42,138 nucleotides of DNA, taken from NCBI GenBank assembly GCA_032988165.1, contig JANTQF010000311.1:1-42138 (forward strand). Direction: 5' to 3'. Positions 31,907 to 41,057 of this stretch are shown piece after piece. The stretch is from Emmonsiellopsis sp. PD_33 (taxonomy: Eukaryota; Ascomycota; Eurotiomycetes; Onygenales; Ajellomycetaceae). The notes below the pieces were generated by a model. That model searched no databases. It was given only the letters and a program-made list of their open reading frames with translations, and was not told where the DNA came from. The translations under genes and the position numbers were made by a program. Position 1 is the stretch's first letter. Each line of letters starts with the position of its first letter.

Positions 31907-33082
31907 TCAAATAAAAGACCGAGCAAATTCCCCCAGCGCCATGATAGCCATTGCCTGGCCATAAGGCATACTAGTTTTCCTTATATCTTTATAAAACTGC
32001 AACGAATCACCCATCCCAGTTCCAAAGCTAACATCCAACAACTCCCCATCCTCACTAATATTGTTCAATATCGCGTCTACCGCCTTAGCAGCAATGGTAT
32101 CGTATGTTTCCACGGTCGATCTATCAGGATGGCTGCTCAGATAACGTTTCCGTCGACCCTTGAGGATCCCATACGCAAAACCTGCCGTCGCAGACGCCTC
32201 TGGATATGAACCCTCATTTGCAGGGTGGTCAAGCAGAGTCCGCCACATCCCAGACGGTTCCTGGATTTTAGAAAGCGCCGAACACTGCGCACTCAGTATA
32301 TCCAGCAACTGAATACGGAACGGGTCGTTCGACTTCAGCTCGTCGCCAACCAGTTCAAGGAACTCGGGTATAACAATCGTCAACCAGCTATTCCCCCGTG
32401 CCCAGCGTGCGTTTGCAAAGTTATGCCCGAGGCCTAGTTTGCCATCGTTGAGTTCGAACTGCCACCCGTGAAAAAATAGTCCCGTTTCTCGATCGAAAAG
32501 ATACGTAAAATGGATCAGAAACTGCCGCTTCGCCTCCTCGACGTATTCTGGGCGATTCAACACCTTCCCAATCTTCGCCAACGGCATCACGGTCATCATC
32601 AACGTATCGTCCCACAACTGCTGCTCGTTCTCCGTCAGATACGTCATATGCTGCATGCCCCCATATCGCGTCCGCGGCAACTCATACATGGCCCAATCTG
32701 CCCACGTTTCCAACAATGGCAAATAGGCCTCGTTCCTCGTCTTCTCGTACACACAGGCTAGCGTCAAGAAAACAGCCATGGTATTTATATTCTTGGTCGT
32801 CGTGCTGCCATCTGCGAAACGGGCAGCGAACCAGTCTTCGATCAGCTTCAGGAGCGATTTGTCGGCAGTGAGCTGGTAGTATTTCCATATGCCGTATAGG
32901 CCAATGCCATGCGTCCATTCCCAGCTCTGCGTATCCCAGCTTTTCGTGTCGATTATGCGTCCGTCTGGGAGTGGGAGGAGGAATTCTCCGGTGGTGTCGC
33001 GGATGGAGATAAGTTGGTTTATCAGGAGGCGAATTGCGCTATGGACTTTGTGGTATTGCGGGTTGGTGGTAGTGGTCGCCAT
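31907..33082 (-). CDS. GH105 unsaturated rhamnogalacturonyl hydrolase, 391 aa
   Basis: Glycoside hydrolase family 105 (YteR-like), which removes the unsaturated uronic acid that a polysaccharide lyase leaves at the non-reducing end of pectin-derived oligomers. Intronless, full family length. It has an (alpha/alpha)6 barrel pattern, the motif WEWTHGIGLYGIWKYY (53-68), the catalytic-site motif QLWDDTLMM with Asp158/Asp159 (Asp159 the likely general acid), FHGWQFE, and ANARWARGNSWLTIV. The C-terminal helices end with MPYGQAMAIMALGEF. The N-terminus (MATTTTNPQYHKVHSAIRLL) has no signal peptide, so the enzyme looks cytosolic, and substrate would have to be imported as di- or oligosaccharide. It is divergent from an MFS transporter across a promoter with candidate GaaR and XlnR sites. 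Confidence 0.92.
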   Translation of the reverse strand: MATTTTNPQYHKVHSAIRLLINQLISIRDTTGEFLLPLPDGRIIDTKSWDTQSWEWTHGIGLYGIWKYYQLTADKSLLKLIEDWFAARFADGSTTTKNINTMAVFLTLACVYEKTRNEAYLPLLETWADWAMYELPRTRYGGMQHMTYLTENEQQLWDDTLMMTVMPLAKIGKVLNRPEYVEEAKRQFLIHFTYLFDRETGLFFHGWQFELNDGKLGLGHNFANARWARGNSWLTIVIPEFLELVGDELKSNDPFRIQLLDILSAQCSALSKIQEPSGMWRTLLDHPANEGSYPEASATAGFAYGILKGRRKRYLSSHPDRSTVETYDTIAAKAVDAILNNISEDGELLDVSFGTGMGDSLQFYKDIRKTSMPYGQAMAIMALGEFARSFI

Positions 33083-34279
33083 GATGCCGATTCTCTAACA
33101 GCTTCACGGTTGGATTTATTGGTGTAGGACTGACAGGTTTTGACAATTCTCGAGGGTCATAAAAGCTGTCCTTGAAGTGAGAAACGACTGATAAAGATCA
33201 ATTCTATGCCAGACACTCAAACATAGGCCATTTGAGAATCGAACTTTTAAGGAGAAAAACATAATAGCAAAATAGCCCCCACCGTTTTGATTCTCGGGGT
33301 CGGTTCTCCCTTCTCGCTAACTCGGGCAAAATCATCGCGACGATTTCTTTCCCCGCAAAGTCACCCCGGACATTCCTCCACAACGGCCGGGGATAGCGGA
33401 TAGTTAGCCAACTTGTTAGCTAGCGATCGAGTTAACCTTTTACCACCAATGAGGTGCGCCTCATAAGCTTGTTTTTCCGCAAGTCAAGACGCGTGAAGAG
33501 CTGGTGGACAAGGTTGATGGCGAGGATTGGGCACAATGAGGGAAGGCTTTGGCTCTCGGCTAATAAGTACTCTGCAATATCCGTTCTGTGTATCTTCATG
33601 CATTAAAACTAGTACTGATGATATTTAGCCTGCAGCCATCATATTGAAGATCAAACGTGTTGTTGGGCTTTCTCGGCCGGTGGATTTGCCTGTCTGTCTA
33701 GCGACTGGAAATCGTTCCCCATTAAAGCTCTGGTGGACCGCTAGAGTCCAGTGTCAATTATCCTGAACCGCGTTCCCCCGGCTCATCTTCGCCTTGGGCT
33801 TAGCCAACTGTGACACTAGGGTACGGCTATCCTGGGGTTCACGGACCCTTGTCCCGGCACATTTCCTTCGGTGTAGTTTTGTACCGACAGCTCTTCCGCA
33901 GGCTGGGCTTCTCTGGGATGTTAAAAACAAAAAAATAATGACAGGGGAGAAAAGCAAAGAACGGGCTACTTATGTAGCAAGAACCCCTGTACCCGTTAAC
34001 ACGAAGCGAGCTTTCTCAGCAGAGATGTTTCGATGCGGGGAGACGGGTATATATCGAGCTATTACCCTCGTTTTTAACAATACTCTCCTGCTAACGATCC
34101 TGTTGGATAAGGGAAGCTCTTGGTGACCCTGAAAAGAAAGACCTTTTCAGTTAGGAAATTTCTCTCCCTCTCCGGCTCATCATAACCGGACAAGAATATT
34201 TCGCCTTCCGAGGCCAAAATAGCCGCCCAAAAGAACCATTGACCCCTACCCCAGGAGGAATTCGAAAGGAGACGCTAAA
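33083..34279. promoter_or_regulatory. Divergent promoter, GH105 / MFS transporter
   Basis: The 1.2-kb shared upstream region contains CCACCAAT (33442-33449), matching the CCNCCAAT core reported for the galacturonate regulator GaaR. It also has three GGCTAA-type sites matching XlnR/Xyr1: TTAGCC at 33404-33409, GGCTAA at 33558-33563, TTAGCC at 33800-33805. Two of these lie within an identical 10-mer TTAGCCAACT. An open frame at 33794-34126 looks non-coding. Binding is inferred from motif matches only. Confidence 0.5.
33442..33449 (+). promoter_or_regulatory. Candidate GaaR site (CCACCAAT)
   Basis: CCACCAAT fits the CCNCCAAT galacturonic-acid-responsive element known from Aspergillus pectinase promoters. 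It lies 360 bp from the GH105 start and 831 bp from the transporter start. It also contains a CCAAT box, so HAP complex binding is the simplest alternative. Confidence 0.45.
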
Positions 34280-36313
34280 ATGGACGAAAAAATATCATCT
34301 ACAGCCCCTGAAACTGAAAAAGGAGAGAGCACCGGCATCGAAAAAGTCACCTCCTCCGAAATGGTAAAGAAGGACCATATGGATTATGACCGTGTGGATA
34401 AAGAAATTGCAGAATACGCGGCTCAAGAACGCGTTGAAATCGATGAGGCAACCGATAAACGCCTGAAGAAGATGATCGATCGAAGAGTGTTGGTGATTAT
34501 GATCTTGACATATTTCTTACAAGCGCTGGATAAAGGGACGCTTTCCTTCACGTCGATCATGGATCTGCCGAAGGATACGGGATTGCAGGGACAGCAGGTG
34601 AGAAAATCTTTTATGTGATTTTTTCTTAATGGAGACCTGCGGCAAAAACGATCCTGGAAGGAATTGCCAACTGGGACTCTGAAATCTCAAGACTTGGGAA
34701 ATGTGATATGCTGACAAGGTGATATCGCCTTAATAGTTCTCCTGGTTGACGACGTGTATCTACATCGCCGTACTCATTGTTGAATATCCTACCAACTGGA
34801 TCATTCAGCGTGTCCCCATTGCAAAATACCTGGGCATAAATATTATACTCTGGGGTGCAACTCTTTCCCTGCATGCTGCCTGCAAGAATTTCGCGGGACT
34901 GGTCGCCGTAAGAACCCTACTTGGGATATTCGAGGCATGCTGCCAACCTTCTTTTGTTATTTTGAGGTAATCTCTCGATCTACCTTCAGCATAGATCTCT
35001 CCATTAGGGACCAGGCTTATAACAATAACAGTTCTCTCTGGTATAAGCGATCAGAACAGGCCGACGCTGTCACCTACTGGTTAGTCTTTAGGATCCAAAG
35101 CATCCGTTTATATCAACCCATCCATACTAAAATCTGCTTTAGGTATATGATGAATGGCGGACAACAAATCGTCGGCGGCCTGCTCGCGTACTGCTTCACC
35201 CTTATCCGCACCGGCCCTCTCCACGCATGGCAAGCCCTCTTCATCGCCTACGGCTGCTTCACCGTATTGTACGGTTTCTTCGTCCTCTTCTGGATGCCCG
35301 ACTCCCCCATGCGCGCGAAATGTTTTTCAGAAGCCGACAAACGCCTGATGGTTGAGCGTGTCCGTTCCAATCAGACCGGACTTCAGAACCGAAAGTTTCG
35401 CAAGGAGCAGATGATTGAAGGGTTCAAAGATCCGCAGACCTACGGGTACTGTATGGTTCAGATATGTACGACGCTGCCGACTAGTGGACTAGGCGCGTTC
35501 GCAAATATCATCATCAAGTCGTTCAAATTTTCGACTCTAGAGACGCAGCTGTTGGCGATGGTTTTGGGGTTCTATATCATTATCGTGCTTCTCACGTCTG
35601 CGTTTCTGGTCCGAAGGACAGGCCAGAATTTGATTATCATGGGCGCTTTTGTGATTCCGTAAGTATCTCCTTACCTTCTCTTTCTTATCCTCATTTCCAT
35701 AATCGAAGCCACCTCAGAGTCAATCCAAAATAGCTAACATCCAAACCTCCACAAAGCTCCTTCATCGGCACCATTGTCCTCATGACCGTCGAGAACAAAA
35801 ACATGGGCACGAAAGTCGGCCTCCTAATCAGCTACTACATCACCCTCTCCTTCTGGTCTGCCCAGACCCTCACTCTCTCAATGGTCTCCCGAAACATCGC
35901 GGGCCAAACCAAAAAGGCAACGGTGGTCGCGGCGACATTCGTCGCCTGGGCCGCCGGGAATGCAATTGGTACGTACCCATAGATAATCGATTATGCCAAT
36001 CGCCCCTTTTGGGGCATGCATTCTACACCGTGGCCTAAGCACAAAACTAATCTCCCAAATCTCTTCATCAGGCCCCCAAGTCTTCCTAGCACGGGACGCA
36101 CCACGCTATTTCATTGCCTTTGCTGTGCATTTGGCCTGCTACAGCGTGCTCCTGTTTGTAATTTTCGGTCTGCGATGGTACCTGAAGCGGCAGAATGATA
36201 TCAAGGATAAGGCTCTTGCGGAGCGTGGAGAGAGCGGGCCAGATACGGATCTGGTGCATGCATTTGATGATTTGACGGATAGGGAGAATATTAATTTTAG
36301 GTATATTTTTTAG
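34280..36313 (+). CDS. MFS transporter, ACS/Dal5 (allantoate permease) type, 521 aa
   Basis: Plasma-membrane anion:cation symporter family member, a family that takes up allantoate, nicotinate, tartrate and, in bacteria, hexuronates. Six exons: 34280-34597, 34737-34966, 35032-35079 (48-nt microexon), 35143-35658, 35757-35968, 36072-36313; all joins in frame. A hydrophilic N-terminus of about 75 residues precedes helix 1 (LVIMILTYFLQALDK), the signature of this subfamily. Then come YPTNWIIQRVPIAKYLG, GIFEACCQPSF, LWYKRSEQADAVTYW from the microexon, the central loop DSPMRAKCFSEADKRLMVERV, FKDPQTYGYCMVQ and the last helices ending LLFVIFGLRWYLKRQND. The length and topology are normal. The substrate is not readable; divergence from a GH105 gene suggests a pectin-derived acid sugar. 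Confidence 0.9.
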
Positions 36314-36911
36314 GGGTATTTTGTGGCGAGGGATGGGATGGTGTGGAAAGGGAAAGGGAAAGGGAAAAGTGGTCAAGGGGACTGACTGATGGGGTATTGG
36401 GGTTATGCCGTTTCCGTGCAATGGTTTTCATATATTTTAGGCGATACCCAAAAGGCTATATCATATTTATACGATAAGCTTAAGTGACTATTCACTAGAA
36501 CCATGATTCGGTAGAGACAGAAACAGAAATGAAAAAAAAAAAATGAAATCCAGCATCCCGAACAACTAAAAAGGCCATGGCAGCAGAAAAGGAGTGCGCG
36601 CTTTCGATCTCCAAACAGGTAAATAACGATCAGATCTCCTTCAACAGAAAAAGGGAAGGGACAGGGGAAAATCCAGTGTTGCTCAGATTCGGTCAGATCT
36701 CCTTTTGCTCAAATTGCCCATATCCCAAGTATATCACGAAATGTGCATCATATCCACAACCATAGTAGCCGACTCGGGTTTAATGACACTCTTGGACAAC
36801 TCCATTTCGCTTCAATTCGCTCGTGGAATGACGGGTGCATATAGCAAGGTCATCCCAGGCCGATAGCTTTCGTATCGGGAACCTATTGAGACTGCGAAAC
36901 CGGTATAATGT
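36314..36911. other. Convergent intergenic region
   Basis: About 600 bp between the transporter stop and the 771-residue protein's stop. It holds a short GGGAAA-type purine repeat (36348-36368), an A run (36532-36542), and A/T-rich probable 3' untranslated sequence. No gene is recognisable. Confidence 0.5.
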
Positions 36912-39227
36912 TTAAGGTCCGGATGTTATCGCTTGGGGAGCGGGCGGGATAAGGTCAAACTGTGGACTTTTGGCACACAGGATTTTCCATTGATTGGACT
37001 GAGATGGAATGTACAACTTAATTTCGCCAGTAACTCTTTTAGATCTTTCACACCAACTGGCAAGGCAGGGCAGACACGAGTGAAGGTCCACAATTTCCAC
37101 CATGTCAGAGGCGGGAAATCCTACACGCCTTAGTTGATCAACTAAGCCAAAGGTAGTAAATTGTAGGTACATTCGAGGAAAGCTTGCCCGGACTACGGAT
37201 ACTGTGATCGGATTCATAGATCTGTCTCCGTAGATTATGATGGACCATCCTAAATTCAGAGACATGGTCTTGGCGAAACTATCCGTCGAATTCCCCCGTA
37301 TTAGGTGGTCGATATCTGCCTCGAGGGAATCAGCGGAGGTGCGTGCATGGGAGCAGCGTAAGGCACTATCGCGTTGGTGGGAATAATCGTTCGCAAGGAT
37401 TGGGATATTAACAAGTGATTTGCCAGGTTGAGAGCGACCCAAGACCCTGTACGCAGCATTTATAACCTTGGGATGCGGCGTTTCCTCCACAATTAATGAA
37501 TACGATACTTGTGGCCTAGGTCCAGGAATATCGGTGTCGAAATTTTTGGAATCTCGCTCCTCCACGGCGCCCACGCGCGCCCTGGCAGATCCCTCGAATT
37601 CGATATGACCTTGGACCACGCGGATTTTGAAAGCCTCCTCCGGCGATAAATCCAGATCTTCCAACGCACGATAAAAGACACATATTCCGTCGTTACAGAG
37701 AGCAGAAGCGTCTTGCATTTCAGTGTCAGTTGTGTCCAGTGTCCTTCCCGTGAAAATCTCGAGGGGGATCCGTAGAATATTTCCCCCATTGTCGAACATT
37801 TTTGTGCGCCAGTAGGCAAGGTATCTCATATAAAGTATACGTAAGCCCGCAGGGTATGGCAACAGCGAGGTTTCCACCTCTAGAACTGCTAGTAAGCATA
37901 AGAAACCTGCGATTGTTTTTACCACGGCGCGTAAACAGAACCGTTCCTTCTCCGAATCTCGTGTGCGATGTCTGCATGACTTACACGGGCAAAATCCAGT
38001 AGGTAGATCCAGATCTCGAGCTTCTCCCTTCAGATTTCTACATCTGTCCATTATCCCTGCGAGCTCTGGAAGTCGACTGGAAACAAATTCGCATAGGGTT
38101 GACCACTGGGGATGGCGGGGACTAACGCTCCAATTTGTATCGAGACGCAATATTTTATGCAGGCAGAACCGACCGTCCAGCCCCTTACAACAAGAAGCAA
38201 TCAGGAAAAACCCGACGTGATCCATAGTACTTTCGTCAATCAGCTTAGAGAAGCTAGACCCAAATGAATCACGCAAAATAGTGGTCCAGTCAGAATGTGT
38301 CCCAGAAAATGTTGGCGTTCCTAGCTTGGGGATATCCAATAATTTGGAACCCGTTGGAATAATATGCCATTTCCTATCCAGCAGCGGGCCAGCTTTCCAT
38401 TCATCAGTCGAGTCCAGAATAATAACCACCTGGCTATGGGGGCAAGTATGGGCTATAGACGAGAGATGTATCGTCTCTTCGGCGTTGATTACTTCGACCT
38501 TCAAAAATAGAAGCCACTCCGACAAAGCAGCGAGCCATAGACAGTCAATGCCTCCCACGAATGTTGCACGGGCGAGTTTCCCACGGGAAATATCGGCCAC
38601 GACATTAAGAGCTCTTGAAAGAGCTTCGGATGAGGTTGGTTTGAGGGGAAACGGATCAGTTCGAGGAATAGCTAATCGAATAAACCCTTCCAACGAAGAA
38701 GGAAATTTAGATCCAGCCAGTGAACCGGCACATAGATCCACAAGTGTTGACCATTGGTGGATAGATGGAATGAATTCGGCTGGTGCCCCGCGATGTTTGG
38801 CAAAGTCTCGTAAAACCTCTCCCGCAAAGAAAGAGCCGTAAGACATCGATAAGCAAGAACAGAGTGCTATACAAGCCAGTCCTGGTTCAGAGTCTGCTAG
38901 GTCCCTAACAAGGGACTTCACACCAAAACCGAGCCATATCAGGTTTCCATATGACTGGAAAGACTTCAGGGTCTTCAAGGTTTCCAGTATCTCGTTCTGT
39001 ACGCGAGGGCCAACAGAGAATGCAGAGAACAACACTCTCCCTGTTGCGACGGTGTTGGCATCGATATTGGCTTTAGCAAGGCGAGCTAGCAGATCGCGAG
39101 TAAATGTGAGGGACGAACTGGACAGGGCGACCCAGTCAACCTGTCCCTGCTGGGGGAAGTTTGATGAAGCGATCTCCATTTTTGCGGCGGCAGTCGTAGG
39201 AGGGTCGGGTTTGGGCAATTCGACCAA
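36912..39227 (-). CDS. Hypothetical protein, 771 aa, unrecognised
   Basis: A single intronless frame of 771 residues, clearly coding by length and normal composition. I do not recognise it. The N-terminal part (about 60-260) is helical and hydrophobic, with FSVGPRVQNEILETLK, LIWLGFGVKSLVRDLADSE, a Cys-rich CIALCSCLSMSYGS, and SFVGGIDCLWLAALSEWLLFL-like segments. A Cys cluster CPCKSC at 413-418 is followed by a hydrophobic stretch. The C-terminal part has DLHSCLPCLASWCE and SNQWKILC. No signal peptide, catalytic triad or P-loop is evident. The overall style resembles large lineage-specific Pezizomycotina families of unknown function. Neighbours (a transporter and a distant GFA gene) give no clue. 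Confidence 0.8.
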   Translation of the reverse strand: MVELPKPDPPTTAAAKMEIASSNFPQQGQVDWVALSSSSLTFTRDLLARLAKANIDANTVATGRVLFSAFSVGPRVQNEILETLKTLKSFQSYGNLIWLGFGVKSLVRDLADSEPGLACIALCSCLSMSYGSFFAGEVLRDFAKHRGAPAEFIPSIHQWSTLVDLCAGSLAGSKFPSSLEGFIRLAIPRTDPFPLKPTSSEALSRALNVVADISRGKLARATFVGGIDCLWLAALSEWLLFLKVEVINAEETIHLSSIAHTCPHSQVVIILDSTDEWKAGPLLDRKWHIIPTGSKLLDIPKLGTPTFSGTHSDWTTILRDSFGSSFSKLIDESTMDHVGFFLIASCCKGLDGRFCLHKILRLDTNWSVSPRHPQWSTLCEFVSSRLPELAGIMDRCRNLKGEARDLDLPTGFCPCKSCRHRTRDSEKERFCLRAVVKTIAGFLCLLAVLEVETSLLPYPAGLRILYMRYLAYWRTKMFDNGGNILRIPLEIFTGRTLDTTDTEMQDASALCNDGICVFYRALEDLDLSPEEAFKIRVVQGHIEFEGSARARVGAVEERDSKNFDTDIPGPRPQVSYSLIVEETPHPKVINAAYRVLGRSQPGKSLVNIPILANDYSHQRDSALRCSHARTSADSLEADIDHLIRGNSTDSFAKTMSLNLGWSIIIYGDRSMNPITVSVVRASFPRMYLQFTTFGLVDQLRRVGFPASDMVEIVDLHSCLPCLASWCERSKRVTGEIKLYIPSQSNQWKILCAKSPQFDLIPPAPQAITSGP

Positions 39228-41057
39228 GGGTGATAATAACCTGGATGGTGTTCTTTGCGATGGTTCGGACGCTATCGAGAGATGGTTTTGTGTAGGAAAG
39301 AAAGCTGGGGAAGAAATTGCACGTTTGAATTAGGGCAGACGCGGGCTATTATTGACGATAGTCCCTCCGTATGGATAAGCTGGTAAAATTTGACAACGAT
39401 TGATCACAGTTAGAAGACTGTTTTTGCGGGAGGAGCAGGTGCTGGCATCCAGCGGCGGCTAGAAAGTGGCATGAGGAAGCCCTGACGAGACTACCAGCTG
39501 AAGGGGAAAAATAACCACAATAAGGGTATATCAGGAGGCCAAGCAGGCCATCGGTACTAGCGGGTAAGACAAACCAACGTCGGTCATGGGCTTGTGGCGA
39601 GATAGATGACAGGGGCCAAGAAAAAACGATTTATGCTCAAAGCCGTGATCATCAACCAACGCATTGGATCCTTTCATGTCCCCAGCCGCAATGCAGCGGA
39701 TGCCGGAGATATATTTGAATCAAATCCATCAAATCTGCGCGAAAAATATCTACCCTTCGTTGGAAAAGGAAACGAGAGCTTCTTCTCTTCGGAACCAATT
39801 TATAAAACGTTTGTAAACCTCAAATCCAAATCGCCCAATCAAGAGCAGCTCTCACCCCACTTGACTTGATATTAGGAGATGGATGTTGTACCCTTCGCTT
39901 CATGATCCATACGCCGTTTGACCTGCCTTCTCTGACTTGGGTTTCTATCCATATCCCGAAACTCCAGTCAGGTCATCGCCTACACCCAATACGGGATCGT
40001 CACGATGTTATGTATGCAATAGCTGGGTGCAACGCACTCACGAGTAGCAGCATCATGGATAAAAATCGGCTTATTGCAGTGCGTTTCTTGGTCGTCAGGG
40101 CAGAGATCAACGGGAGACCGGTTCATGAGTGGTTTCCCAATCAGGACATCCCAGACACGCTTGATCATTAGGATGAACTGGGTAAAGGGCGCCTCGCAGT
40201 CGCTTTGAGAGGATAATCTGCAATGGGGAGAGCGGAGCTGTTGGAGCCTATGGTGCTGCATTGATTCGTCCCATGTGAGACAGCTGAAGCATCTAGGAGA
40301 AGGCATCCGGTTGTGGTCCGCCATCAAAGGGGCGGGAATTTGCTGCTGAGCGCGGTCATGCTGATGGTTGTGGTGGTCGCCACGTGGAGACGGTCACAAA
40401 ACTTGCTGCAAACCAAATTCTTGGGGGTTAGGCAGTACAATGAAATGGCAAGGTTGAAGCTGGTGGCATCAATGCAGACTTCCCCTAGATCCTGAGCTCT
40501 TCAGGAACTCGATTGAAAGGCAATTGTCTTCCCCACTGCCTCTGCATGTTTACCCTTAAGTCACAGGCAAAATGAAGGAGTTATCCGAGCCTAAGCATGC
40601 ATCTGGTCCACACTGCGGAGCACGCGTCCGGAGGGAAATATGTCGACCGTCGGGCTCGAAGAGCAGGGCTTCAAGCTAAAGGCAGGTAGTGAGGAACTTG
40701 CCTCTATTGTAGGAGGAGACGAGACCAGTCGCTGATTTTCTGGAGAAACATTGGGCCTGGAATGACTCATTGAAAAGGAGATTGGCCGCCAGCCGCTTGA
40801 TAAATTAGTTAATGTGATAGGGCTAGCCATGTCACCTGATGTCGTGTTCATCCCGTGGGTGCAATTTAGCGTAGCATCGCGTTACGGTTGTACCCCTCAT
40901 CCGGCCACATAAAAGGGGGGGGGCTCGCGGTTGGGATATATATGAGGCCACCAAACCACCAACGCTGCTTGCTCATTAACCCCATTCTCAGCAATCAAGT
41001 GAACTCTCACAAACTCCAACCCAGGTCCTCAAAAACAAAGATAAAAACATCCTCACC
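39228..41057. other. 1.8-kb intergenic region
   Basis: Upstream of both the 771-residue gene (minus) and the GFA gene (plus), so it should contain two promoters. Frames of 60-115 codons on both strands (for example 39980-40327 and 40591-40851, minus) show no family resemblance; the minus-strand pair could be pieces of one unrecognised spliced gene, but no clear junction was found. A TATA-like TATATAT at 40937-40943 precedes the GFA gene, next to a G run (about 40915-40923). Confidence 0.5.
40937..40943 (+). promoter_or_regulatory. TATA-like box of the GFA gene
   Basis: TATATAT lies 115 bases upstream of the ATG at 41058 and is followed by a C/A-rich leader typical of fungal genes. Confidence 0.5.

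Noticed and set aside
33794..34126. Plus-strand frame of 110 codons in the GH105/transporter promoter
   Set aside because: No family resemblance, and it lies within a region better explained as a shared promoter.
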